A stretch of 64,000 nucleotides of DNA from Streptomyces fungicidicus (GTDB lineage Bacteria > Actinomycetota > Actinomycetes > Streptomycetales > Streptomycetaceae). The position numbers were made by a program, and so were the translations under genes. The DNA lies in assembly GCF_003665435.1 (NCBI RefSeq), contig NZ_CP023407.1:3720001-3784000 (forward strand), given 5' to 3'. Of this stretch, positions 7,374 through 14,795 are shown piece by piece. The stretch's first letter is position 1. Each line of letters starts with the position of its first letter. The notes under the pieces are model-generated. The model saw only the letters and a list, made by a program, of their open reading frames with translations, did no database searches and was not told the origin of the DNA.

Positions 7374-8047
7374 CAGTCGCGGACGACACGCTCGTGAGCG
7401 TGCTCGAAGACCGACTAGATGCACTGCTTGTGGCCAGCCGGACTGGCACAATCACGCCGGAAGCCGAAGCAGAGGTGGCCACCATCTCCCGAGCCATAAC
7501 GGGTGCCATGTCCCCACGCCCCCCGTTCTGCGTCCTGATGGCCGGACTTCCCGGGTCAGGCAAGACGACGCTTTCCCGCGCCCTCACGGACCGCGGGTTC
7601 GTACGCCTGTGCCCGGATGAGGAGATGTACCGCCGGCATGGCGTCTACGGGGTCGACTTTCCCCGGGGCACCTTCCCCACCCTCGAACGGCCGGTCCTGG
7701 AAGACGTGGCCGTCGAACTTCGGGAACACCTGAAGGCCGGACACGACGTCGTCGTTGACCACGGCTTTTGGACTCCCGAGGATCGGGCCAAATGGCAGGC
7801 GATCGCCACCGACGCTGGGGCAGCCCCCGTACTCGTCTACCTTGCCGCCAGCCATGAGGAACTGTGGGCGAGGATCAGCAAGCGCAACGAGTTCCACGCG
7901 GACGATCCGAACGCGATCTACTTCGCGGAGAGCGACCTCCAGCGGTACCGGGGCCGGTTCATACCCCCCACGGCAGAGGAGCCCCACTTGTTGTACGAGG
8001 GTGACCCCGCCGTCGTGATCGCGGCCGTAGAAGGGTCCGACCACTGA
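7370..8047 (+). CDS. P-loop kinase-like AAA_33/zeta-type ATPase of the AICE
   Basis: A 225-aa protein with Walker A GLPGSGKTT near residue 57, a CPDEEMYRR segment typical of zeta-toxin and chloramphenicol-phosphotransferase-like kinases, VVVDHGFWTPEDR (Walker B and substrate region), and a late Arg-rich segment (RISKRNEFHADDPNAIYF) that could be the lid. It probably phosphorylates a small molecule or nucleotide sugar. The GTG at 7370 overlaps the gntR stop as GTGA, with GGAGG 8 nt upstream, so the two are translationally coupled. It is the last gene before attR. Toxin, resistance kinase and regulator partner are all possible; no antitoxin gene is apparent. Confidence 0.8.
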   Translation: MTVADDTLVSVLEDRLDALLVASRTGTITPEAEAEVATISRAITGAMSPRPPFCVLMAGLPGSGKTTLSRALTDRGFVRLCPDEEMYRRHGVYGVDFPRGTFPTLERPVLEDVAVELREHLKAGHDVVVDHGFWTPEDRAKWQAIATDAGAAPVLVYLAASHEELWARISKRNEFHADDPNAIYFAESDLQRYRGRFIPPTAEEPHLLYEGDPAVVIAAVEGSDH

Positions 8048-8086
8048 CAGTTCCAGGGGTAGACGCGCAGGTCAGCCGTGCCGCTC

Positions 8087-8185
8087 TCCGTCTCAGTTTC
8101 CGTCTCATTCAACCCCGTTCGACACCGTCCGGAGCCGTTCACGCAACGCGCGAGGAACCGGGAACGGACGGGATTGAACGACGCT
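8087..8185. repeat. Short repeats beside attR, possible integrase arm sites
   Basis: TCCGTCTCA occurs twice (8087-8095 and 8099-8107). A TTCAACCCCGTTC motif near 8108-8120 has an imperfect inverted counterpart (GAACGGACGGGATTGAA) near 8162-8178. Their position within 130 bp of the att core fits arm-type binding sites of a tyrosine integrase; this is inference. Confidence 0.4.
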
Positions 8186-8213
8186 GAACAACCCCCTGAC
8201 CAGCACGAACAGA

Positions 8214-8269
8214 CCTCGAAAGCGAGTGTGGCGCAAGTCACCGAGGGTTCAAATCCCTCCGCTACCGCC
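8214..8269 (+). other. attR: 3' fragment of tRNA-Ser(CGA)
   Basis: The segment reads as the anticodon loop with CGA, the 3' anticodon strand, a class-II variable arm (GTGGC GCAA GTCAC), the T arm (GAGGG TTCAAAT CCCTC), the 3' acceptor strand CGCTACC and discriminator G. No 5' half precedes it. This is what remains of the chromosomal target after an element brought in a replacement 3' half; the restored tRNA gene should sit at the left end of the element, outside the window. Confidence 0.85.
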
Positions 8270-8272
8270 GGT

Positions 8273-8302
8273 GAAGGGCCTCGTCGTCAGACGGGGCCCT
8301 TC
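8273..8302 (+). terminator. Original terminator of the tRNA-Ser(CGA) gene
   Basis: A hairpin with arms GAAGGGCC and GGCCCTTC, extended by partial pairing in the loop, begins 4 nt after the tRNA fragment. It marks the native chromosome resuming. Confidence 0.6.
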
Positions 8303-8359
8303 GTGCGATCATGGGGCTCGCTCGATGCGCGTGTGACACCAGTGACAGGGGAGGCCGCG

Positions 8360-8536
8360 ATGGCGGTGAATGCCAAGAAGGTCGCCGTCTTCGTCGTCGT
8401 GGGGTTCGCGCTATATCTGATCATCACGGATCCGGAGAGGTCGACCGAGTACGTTGGGATAGGTTTCGAGGGCGTCTCGGACGCCGCGAAAGCCATCGGC
8501 GACTTCATGACCTGGGTCGCCGACGGAGGAAAGTGA
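8360..8536 (+). CDS. Small single-pass membrane protein
   Basis: A 58-aa protein with one hydrophobic helix (VAVFVVVGFALYLIIT, about residues 8-23) followed by a short polar tail. I do not recognise a family. The ATG at 8360 has GGGGAGG 6 nt upstream. It overlaps the Dabb-domain gene as ATGA and so is probably co-translated with it. Function unknown. Confidence 0.75.
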   Translation: MAVNAKKVAVFVVVGFALYLIITDPERSTEYVGIGFEGVSDAAKAIGDFMTWVADGGK

Positions 8537-8829
8537 TGATCCGCCACCTGGTGCTCTTCCGGCTGAACGAGGGCGTCGGACGCGACGACCCGAGGGTCGT
8601 GGCGGGCGAGGCGGCCTTCCGCGCGCTCGACGGCAGGATCCCGGAGATCCGCTTCTGGGAGTGCGCTTGGAACATCAGCGACCGCCCCATCGCCTACGAC
8701 TTCGCCATCAACTCCGCGTTCGAGGACGCCGAGGCGCTGCGCCGGTACGTGGAGCACCCGGAGCACCAGGCGGGCGTCGGACTGTGGCGCGAGTTCGCCA
8801 CGTGGGTGATCGCCGACTACGAGTTCTGA
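8536..8829 (+). CDS. Dabb (stress-responsive alpha/beta barrel) domain protein
   Basis: A 97-aa protein starting MIRHLVLFRLNEGV and ending in HPEHQAGVGLWREF, the N- and C-terminal signature of the Dabb ferredoxin-like fold. Family members are small dimeric proteins; some are polyketide cyclases and others stress-induced, and the sequence does not say which applies. It is coupled to the small membrane gene before it. A GC-rich hairpin followed by TTTCGTCGT (8847-8875) probably ends this two-gene transcript. Confidence 0.85.
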   Translation: MIRHLVLFRLNEGVGRDDPRVVAGEAAFRALDGRIPEIRFWECAWNISDRPIAYDFAINSAFEDAEALRRYVEHPEHQAGVGLWREFATWVIADYEF

Positions 8830-8846
8830 CCCTCCGTCCACCCCGA

Positions 8847-8875
8847 CCCCCTGCCGTGACAGCGGGGGGTTTCGT
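8847..8875 (+). terminator. Terminator after the Dabb gene
   Basis: CCCCCTG pairs with CAG-C-GGGGG across a short loop (one bulged base), followed by GTTTCGTCGT. It lies between the Dabb gene and sigF. Confidence 0.55.
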
Positions 8876-9012
8876 CGTGTCGTACCCCCTTGTCCGGCGC
8901 TCAACACGGAATATGCGGTGCTTGCACACAGTGAGTCAGTCTTGTGATGCTATGACCGCTTTTGACGGATGAGTTGACGGACGATGTGAGCGACGAAGAG
9001 GTGGCGTTGACC

Positions 9013-9903
9013 GTGCCGGCCAGTACTGCGCCGCCCCAGGACGAGGTGTCCCCCGACGCGGCCCAGGCCCCGGCCACCGCCGAGTCCCCTCCCGCCCAGG
9101 ACTCCCCCGACGCCGACCAGCCGGTGAGCCCGGCCAAGCGGCGCGGCGCCGACACCCGGGCCCTGACCCAGCTGCTCTTCGGACAGCTCAAGGAACTGGT
9201 TCCGGGCACGCCGGAGCACGCCCGCGTGCGCGCCGCGCTCATCGAGGCGAACCTGCCCCTGGTGCGCTACGCCGCCGCCCGGTTCCGCTCCCGCAACGAG
9301 CCGATGGAGGACGTCGTCCAGGTCGGCACCATCGGGCTGATCAACGCCATCGACCGCTTCGACCCGGAGCGGGGCGTGCAGTTCCCGACGTTCGCGATGC
9401 CGACCGTGGTCGGCGAGATCAAGCGGTACTTCCGGGACAACGTCCGCACCGTCCACGTCCCGCGCCGGCTGCACGAGCTGTGGGTGCAGGTAAACAGCGC
9501 GACCGAGGACCTGACGACCGCCTTCGGGCGCTCCCCCTCGACCGCCGAGATCGCCGAACGGCTGCGCATCTCCGAGGACGAGGTGCTGTCCTGCATCGAG
9601 GCGGGGCGGTCGTACCACGCCACCTCGCTGGAGGCCGCCCAGGAGGGCGACGGCATGCCCGGACTGCTGGACCGGCTGGGTTACGAGGACCCCGCCCTGG
9701 ACGGCGTCGAGCACCGCGACCTGGTCCGGCACCTGCTCGTCCAGCTGCCCGAGCGGGAGCAGCGCATCCTGCTGCTGCGTTACTACAGCAATCTCACCCA
9801 GTCGCAGATCAGTGCCGAGCTCGGCGTCTCGCAGATGCACGTGTCCCGGCTACTGGCGCGCAGCTTCCAGCGGCTGCGGTCCGCAAACAGGATCGAGGCG
9901 TAA
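9013..9903 (+). CDS. sigF: Sporulation RNA polymerase sigma factor SigF
   Basis: A 296-aa group-3 sigma factor of the SigB/SigF type. An Ala/Pro-rich N-terminus precedes region 2 (LPLVRYAAARFRSRNEPMED and FPTFAMPTVVGEIKRYF), region 3 (about 155-215) and region 4 with helix-turn-helix NLTQSQISAELGVSQMHVSR near the C-terminus. In Streptomyces SigF acts late in spore maturation and is controlled by whi genes and anti-sigma factors. The GTG at 9013 is chosen because GAGGTGG precedes it by 8 nt and because the product then begins PASTAP, as I recall for S. coelicolor SigF; upstream TTG/GTG codons are alternatives. Assignment to sigF rather than sigN rests on that N-terminus. Confidence 0.88.
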   Translation: MPASTAPPQDEVSPDAAQAPATAESPPAQDSPDADQPVSPAKRRGADTRALTQLLFGQLKELVPGTPEHARVRAALIEANLPLVRYAAARFRSRNEPMEDVVQVGTIGLINAIDRFDPERGVQFPTFAMPTVVGEIKRYFRDNVRTVHVPRRLHELWVQVNSATEDLTTAFGRSPSTAEIAERLRISEDEVLSCIEAGRSYHATSLEAAQEGDGMPGLLDRLGYEDPALDGVEHRDLVRHLLVQLPEREQRILLLRYYSNLTQSQISAELGVSQMHVSRLLARSFQRLRSANRIEA

Positions 9904-10151
9904 CCGGAAAGAGCGATTCGACCAAGAGTGGCGTTCTGCGCATTTCTAGGCCGAAAGACCGTCAGACCGCTTGTTTCCAGGGCTGATTCGCATCTTGGAT
10001 GTCGACATGTCACTACAGCGCGTTGCCGACATGTGACATTCTGCCGGAAGCGCGTTTGCCGGAGCCTCGGCGCCGGTATTCCAGGTGATGGCTGCGTTCC
10101 TCAAAACGGGGGGCGTCCGCCACGACCGTCCCGCGACCCAAAGGGGGTGGC

Positions 10152-11057
10152 ATGTCCGCAGAACAGGGCAGCTCGAAGGTGCTCACGCTCGCGGAGAGCG
10201 ACACAGCTCCCCATGCTCTCGACGCACTCGGCCCGATCGACGAAGGGCCGGCCCTCGCGGCCGCACCCGCTCCGGAACTCCCGGACACGGCGGCCCTCGA
10301 CACCCGCACCCTGTCCCGCTCCCTGTTCCTGCGGCTCGCCGTGCTCGGCGAGGACAGCCCGGAGCGCGCCTACGTCCGGGACACCCTGATCGAGCTCAAC
10401 CTCCCGCTGGTGCGGTACGCGGCGGCGCGGTTCCGCTCGCGCAACGAGCCGATGGAGGACATCGTCCAGGTCGGCACCATCGGCCTGATCAAGGCGATCG
10501 ACCGCTTCGACTGCGAACGGGGCGTGGAGTTCCCGACGTTCGCGATGCCGACGGTGGTCGGCGAGATCAAGCGGTTCTTCCGCGACACGTCGTGGTCGGT
10601 GCGGGTGCCGCGCCGGCTGCAGGAGCTGCGCCTGGCGCTGACGAAGGCCAGCGACGAGCTCTCCCAGAAGCTGGACCGCTCCCCGACCGTCCCCGAACTC
10701 GCCGCCGTGCTGGGCGTGTCGGAGGAGGACGTCGTCGACGGCCTCGCGGTCGGCAACGCGTACACGGCGTCCTCGCTGGACTCCCCCGCCCCCGAGGACG
10801 ACGGCGGCGAGGGCTCGCTCGCGGACCGCCTCGGCTACGAGGACACGGCGCTGGAGGGCGTGGAGTACCGGGAGTCGCTCAAGCCGCTGCTGGCCAAGCT
10901 GCCGCCCCGGGAGCGGCAGATCATCATGCTGCGCTTCTTCGCCAACATGACCCAGTCGCAGATCGGCGAGGAGGTGGGCATCTCCCAGATGCACGTCTCG
11001 CGGCTGCTCACGCGGACGCTCGCCCAGCTGCGGGAGGGCCTCATCTCGGAGGACTGA
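10152..11057 (+). CDS. sigN: Stress/sporulation sigma factor SigN
   Basis: A 301-aa paralogue of the preceding SigF in the same orientation, with the same region 2 (LVRYAAARFRSRNEPMED, EFPTFAMPTVVGEIKRFF) and region 4 (NMTQSQIGEEVGISQMHVSR). Neighbouring sigF and sigN genes occur in S. coelicolor, where SigN has been linked to sub-apical stem and sporulation gene expression; the symbol is inferred from order and sequence recall. The ATG at 10152 follows GGGGGTGG. The two genes are separated by about 250 bp with no ORF, so sigN probably has its own promoter. Confidence 0.85.
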   Translation: MSAEQGSSKVLTLAESDTAPHALDALGPIDEGPALAAAPAPELPDTAALDTRTLSRSLFLRLAVLGEDSPERAYVRDTLIELNLPLVRYAAARFRSRNEPMEDIVQVGTIGLIKAIDRFDCERGVEFPTFAMPTVVGEIKRFFRDTSWSVRVPRRLQELRLALTKASDELSQKLDRSPTVPELAAVLGVSEEDVVDGLAVGNAYTASSLDSPAPEDDGGEGSLADRLGYEDTALEGVEYRESLKPLLAKLPPRERQIIMLRFFANMTQSQIGEEVGISQMHVSRLLTRTLAQLREGLISED

Positions 11058-11185
11058 GGCACGGCACGGGGCGTCGGCGGGACGCTCCGTGCGAGGTCAG
11101 CGGTTTCGTGGCCGCCGGGGCGCCCAGGGCGCAACGGCGGCCGCCGCCTTTCCGGCCGGCCGGATCCCGGCCGTGCCGGTTCCCG

Positions 11186-11380
11186 CTACTTCAGCGCGAG
11201 CCAGGCCACCGCCGCGACGACCGCCACGGCGACGACGATGCCGACGATCAGGCCGACCCGCGGACCGCCGCCGGTCGTCGCGGCCTGCGGGCTCTGGGGC
11301 GCGTCGTCGACGAACGCGCGGAACATCTGGGTGCTGCCGGCGGGGTCGTGGTTGCCCTGCGGGCCCTGGGTGTTAGCCAT
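11186..11380 (-). CDS. Small tail-anchored membrane protein
   Basis: A 64-aa protein with a polar, Gln/Pro-rich N-terminal part (including STQMFRAFVDDAP) and a single C-terminal helix (VGLIVGIVVAVAVVAAVAWLA). The topology suggests a tail anchor. It is convergent with sigN and divergent from the MarR gene. The ATG at 11380 is chosen because upstream in-frame sequence is low-quality and basic. Family unknown; it appears to be conserved between sigN and the MarR gene in Streptomyces, from memory. Confidence 0.65.
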   Translation of the reverse strand: MANTQGPQGNHDPAGSTQMFRAFVDDAPQSPQAATTGGGPRVGLIVGIVVAVAVVAAVAWLALK

Positions 11381-11605
11381 GGGCCGAGACACTAGCGAAT
11401 GCCCGGTGGGCGGCCCAAGTGGGGTCCTGGGCAAGGGAGGACGGCGGGACGGCTTCCGGGCCGTCTCCCGCTTGCGATCAGGGCCCTTCCTGCGGGCGAT
11501 CAGGGCCCTCTCCTGCGGGTTTACTTTCGTGATTACTTGCCTTTGCCAAGTTTTTGAGCCGGAGACCCTCTTCTTGTTTGCCTGTGGCAACCATCGTTTT
11601 TTATG

Positions 11606-11620
11606 GTTGCTCTAAGCAAC
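11606..11620 (+). promoter_or_regulatory. Probable MarR autoregulatory operator
   Basis: A perfect inverted repeat, GTTGCT-CTA-AGCAAC, lies 16 nt before the MarR start codon. A possible promoter (TTGCCT at 11578-11583, TATGGT at 11602-11607) overlaps it. A second TTGCC/GGCAA pair lies just upstream (11578-11590). Confidence 0.5.
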
Positions 11621-11635
11621 GAAATGGGAGGTGTC

Positions 11636-12127
11636 ATGGCCGAGCAGGCGCACTACGAGGAGCTGGTGCGACAGTTCAGCGCCTTCGGCGCCGTCAAGCG
11701 GGAGATGAACCGGATGATGCCGGCCGACTGCCACAGCGGCTCCGCCGCCGTGCTGACGCTGCTCAGCCGCCACGGCGACATGCGCATGAGCAGACTCGCC
11801 GAGCTGCTGTCGGTGGACATGTCGGTCACCAGCCGCCACGTCGCCCATCTCGCCGAGCGCGAGTGGATCGAGCGCTCCCCGGACCCCGCCGACAAACGGT
11901 CCCGCATCCTGCGCCTGACCCCGGCCGGCCGGGAACAGCTCGACGAGCTGTTCCGCCGGTCCACCCAGCTCCTCGCCGAGCGCCTGAACGACTGGTCCGA
12001 CGACGAGGTCGACCGGCTCGCCGAGCTGATGGCCCGGCTCAGGGACAGCTTCGGCGACTCCCGCACGGTGCCCCGACCGGCATCTCCCGCTCTCGAACAG
12101 ACCACCCGTACACCCGCAAGCACATAA
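11636..12127 (+). CDS. MarR-family transcriptional regulator
   Basis: A 163-aa MarR regulator with a central winged helix (MRMSRLAELLSVDMSVTSRH, then the wing RSPDPADKRSRILRLT) and helical dimerisation ends. The start is the ATG at 11636 with GGGAGG 4-9 nt upstream; an ATG 33 nt earlier overlaps the putative operator. It precedes the exporter gene by 13 nt in the same direction, so it is likely the local repressor of a drug or metabolite efflux operon, relieved by a ligand that is not evident. Confidence 0.9.
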   Translation: MAEQAHYEELVRQFSAFGAVKREMNRMMPADCHSGSAAVLTLLSRHGDMRMSRLAELLSVDMSVTSRHVAHLAEREWIERSPDPADKRSRILRLTPAGREQLDELFRRSTQLLAERLNDWSDDEVDRLAELMARLRDSFGDSRTVPRPASPALEQTTRTPAST

Positions 12128-12140
12128 GAGAAGGAAGTCC

Positions 12141-14687
12141 ATGGCAACGACCACACCCAACGGTGTGCGGGCTCATGCCAAGCACGGGGGAGGCTCCTCC
12201 GCAGACGCTCCGATGACCCATCGGCAGATCATGGAGGCGCTGTCCGGGCTGCTGCTCGGCATGTTCTGCGCCATCCTGTCGTCCACCATCGTCACCAACG
12301 CCCTGCCCGAGATCGTCTCCGACCTCGGCGGCGGACAGAGCGCCTACACCTGGGTCGTCACCGCCTCGCTGCTGACGATGACCGCCTCCACCCCGCTGTG
12401 GGGCAAGCTCGCCGACCTGACCAGCAAGAAGGTCCTGGTCCAGTCAGCCCTGATCATCTTCGTCATCGGCTCCGTGGTGGCCGGTCTGGCGCAGAACTCC
12501 GCGATGCTGATCACCGCCCGCGCCATCCAGGGCCTCGGCGGCGGCGGTCTGTCCGCGCTGGCGCAGATCATCATGGCCGCGATGATCTCCCCGCGTGAGC
12601 GCGGGCGCTACTCCGGCTACCTGGGCGCGACCTTCGCCGTCGCGACAGTCGGCGGTCCGCTGCTCGGCGGCGTCATCACCGACACCAGCTGGCTCGGCTG
12701 GCGCTGGTGCCTTTACGTCGGCGTGCCCTTCGCGATCATCGCCCTGATCGTGCTGCAGAAGACGCTGAACCTGCCCGTGGTCAAGCGGAAGGTCAAGGTC
12801 GACTGGGCCGGCGCCTTCTTCGTCACCGCGGCCGTCAGCCTGCTGCTGATCTGGGTCACCTTCGCCGACGACAAGTACTCCTGGATGTCGTGGCAGACCG
12901 GCGTCATGGTCGGCGGCGCGATCGCCCTGACCCTGGTCTTCCTGCTCGTCGAGTCGAAGGCCAGTGAGCCGATCATCCCGCTGCGGCTGTTCCGCAACCG
13001 CACCATCACCCTGGCCTCGCTGGCCTCGCTGTTCGTCGGCATCGCGATGTTCGCGGGCACCGTCTACTTCAGCCAGTACTTCCAGCTGGCCCGGGACAAG
13101 TCCCCGACGATGTCCGGCGTCATGACCATTCCGATGATCGGCGGACTGTTCATATCGTCCACGGTCTCCGGCATCATCATCACCAGGACCGGCCGGTGGA
13201 AGGGCTGGCTGCTGTCCGGGGGCGTGCTGCTGACGGCGGGCCTGGGCCTGCTCAGCACGATGCGCTACGACACCCCGTACTGGCACATCGGCGTCTTCAT
13301 GGCCCTGATGGGCCTCGGCGTCGGCATGATGATGCAGAACCTGGTGCTCTGCACGCAGAACCAGGTGGCCCCCGGCGACCTGGGCGCCGCCTCCTCCGTG
13401 GTGACCTTCTTCCGGTCCCTCGGCGGCGCGGTGGGCGTCTCCGTGCTCGGCTCGGTGATGTCGAGCCGGATCAGCCACTACGCCTCGGACACCATCGGCT
13501 CGCTCAGCCCGCAGGAGCAGGCGGCGGCCGCCAAGTCCTCCGGCAGCGGCACCATCCCCGACATGGACCTGCTGCCCCCGGGCATCCGCACCTGGCTGGA
13601 GAGCGCCTACGGGCACGGCATCGCCGACATCTTCCTGTACGTCGCGCCGGTCGCCCTGCTCGCCTTCCTGGTGACGCTGTTCATCAAGGAGGTCCCGCTG
13701 CGGACCTCGGGCGCGCTGGCCCAGGCGGCGGAGGCCGCCGCCGAGACCGCCCCGCCGGCCGCACCGGCCCCCGCCGAGGCCGCCCGCGTCGCCGACGAGC
13801 CGGTTCCGGCCGGTGCGGTGGCGGCCACGACGGCCACCCCGGACGCCTCGGGAGCCGCGGCGGCCCAGCGGCTCGCCGCCACCGCCACGGCGACCGGCTC
13901 CGGTGAACCGGGGGCGCCCGCCTCCGGCTCCGTCCCGGTGCGCGGTCATGTCCGGGGCGCCGACGGCGCGCCGGTCCCGCAGGCGGCCGTCACGCTGATC
14001 TCGCTGGGCGGGCGTCAGCTGGGCCGCTCGGTGGCACAGGCCGACGGCGCCTACGCGCTGGACGCCCCGGGTGCCGGGTCGTACGTCCTGATCGCCTCCG
14101 CCGACGGCCACCAGCCGCAGGCGTCCACGGTCGTGGTGAACGGCGAACCGCTCGCCCACGACATCCTGCTCAGCGGCACCAGCGGGCTGACCGGACTGGT
14201 CCGCAGCGCCGGCACCGGGCTGCCGGTGCCGGACGCGATGGTGATCGTCACCGATGTGCGCGGGGACCTGCTGGCCACCGGGAGCACCGGTGAGCAGGGC
14301 GAGTTCTCCTTCACCGAGCTGGTGCCGGGCACGGTGACCGTCGCGGTGAACGCCGCCGGGTACCGGCCGCGCGCCCTGCCCGTCGAGGTCGGCGGCACCG
14401 GGGTCACCCGGGTCGAGGCCGAACTCGAGACCGGCGCCCGGGTGCGCGGGGTGATCCGCGCCCCGCACGGGCCGCTGGCCGACGCCCGGGTCACCCTGGT
14501 CGACGCGGCGGGCAACGTGGCCGGCACGGCGACGACCGGCGCGGACGGGGCGTACGCCTTCGCCGACCTGGACGGCGGCGAGTACACCGTGATCGCCACG
14601 GGTTACCCGCCGGTGGCCACCGCGCTGACGGTCACCGGCGGCGGCGCCGACGACCACGACATCGAGCTCGCTCACCCGGGCGAGTGA
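12141..14687 (+). CDS. DHA2-type MFS exporter with C-terminal carboxypeptidase-regulatory-like repeats
   Basis: An 848-aa fusion. Residues about 25-530 form a 14-helix MFS drug:H+ antiporter of the EmrB/QacA class (AILSSTIVTNALPEI in helix 1, PLWGKLADLTSKKVL between helices 2 and 3, ARAIQGLGGGGL in helix 4). An Ala/Pro linker (about 535-595) leads to three beta-sandwich modules of the CarboxypepD_reg type (about 600-680, 680-760, 765-845), each with GADGAYAF- or QADGAYAL-like turns. Such modules are usually extracytoplasmic, whereas the C-terminus of a 14-helix exporter should be cytoplasmic. Usual family length is about 500, so roughly 300 residues are added. RBS GAGAAGGAAG precedes the ATG at 12141. 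Coupled to the MarR gene. Confidence 0.9.
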   Translation: MATTTPNGVRAHAKHGGGSSADAPMTHRQIMEALSGLLLGMFCAILSSTIVTNALPEIVSDLGGGQSAYTWVVTASLLTMTASTPLWGKLADLTSKKVLVQSALIIFVIGSVVAGLAQNSAMLITARAIQGLGGGGLSALAQIIMAAMISPRERGRYSGYLGATFAVATVGGPLLGGVITDTSWLGWRWCLYVGVPFAIIALIVLQKTLNLPVVKRKVKVDWAGAFFVTAAVSLLLIWVTFADDKYSWMSWQTGVMVGGAIALTLVFLLVESKASEPIIPLRLFRNRTITLASLASLFVGIAMFAGTVYFSQYFQLARDKSPTMSGVMTIPMIGGLFISSTVSGIIITRTGRWKGWLLSGGVLLTAGLGLLSTMRYDTPYWHIGVFMALMGLGVGMMMQNLVLCTQNQVAPGDLGAASSVVTFFRSLGGAVGVSVLGSVMSSRISHYASDTIGSLSPQEQAAAAKSSGSGTIPDMDLLPPGIRTWLESAYGHGIADIFLYVAPVALLAFLVTLFIKEVPLRTSGALAQAAEAAAETAPPAAPAPAEAARVADEPVPAGAVAATTATPDASGAAAAQRLAATATATGSGEPGAPASGSVPVRGHVRGADGAPVPQAAVTLISLGGRQLGRSVAQADGAYALDAPGAGSYVLIASADGHQPQASTVVVNGEPLAHDILLSGTSGLTGLVRSAGTGLPVPDAMVIVTDVRGDLLATGSTGEQGEFSFTELVPGTVTVAVNAAGYRPRALPVEVGGTGVTRVEAELETGARVRGVIRAPHGPLADARVTLVDAAGNVAGTATTGADGAYAFADLDGGEYTVIATGYPPVATALTVTGGGADDHDIELAHPGE

Positions 14688-14694
14688 CCCAACC

Positions 14695-14751
14695 CCGGCC
14701 CGTGGCGGGCCCGCGCGTCCTGTAGCGGAGACGCGCCCCGCCACGGGCCGG
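14695..14751 (+). terminator. Strong terminator after the exporter gene
   Basis: Perfect 15-bp arms (14695-14709 and 14737-14751) with a second small stem (GCGCGTC/GACGCGC) inside the loop, followed by TCTTCT. Confidence 0.75.
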
Positions 14752-14795
14752 TCTTCTCATGACCATTTTGTACGCATGTGCAGGGAGAAAACGGG

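Larger units (their letters stand above)
1..8269. mobile_element. Right part of an integrated AICE (pSAM2/SLP1 type)
   Basis: The block carries the usual cargo of a Streptomyces integrative and conjugative element: prim-pol replication protein, TraB/FtsK translocase, SpdB spread protein, RRQRL zinc protein, DUF6303, DUF6284 and a divergent GntR repressor. It ends at 8269 in a 3' tRNA-Ser(CGA) fragment, the attR expected when an element integrates into that tRNA gene. The intact tRNA gene, integrase and excisionase should lie beyond the left edge and were not seen. Core sporulation genes (sigF) begin directly after attR. The exact class is inferred from gene content. Confidence 0.9.

Noticed and set aside
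8214..8269. Functional tRNA-Ser(CGA) gene
   Set aside because: The 5' half is absent; only the 3' fragment of an att site remains.
12444..14744. A 766-residue minus-strand frame
   Set aside because: Antisense of the MFS exporter; low-complexity Asp/Gly/Arg composition.
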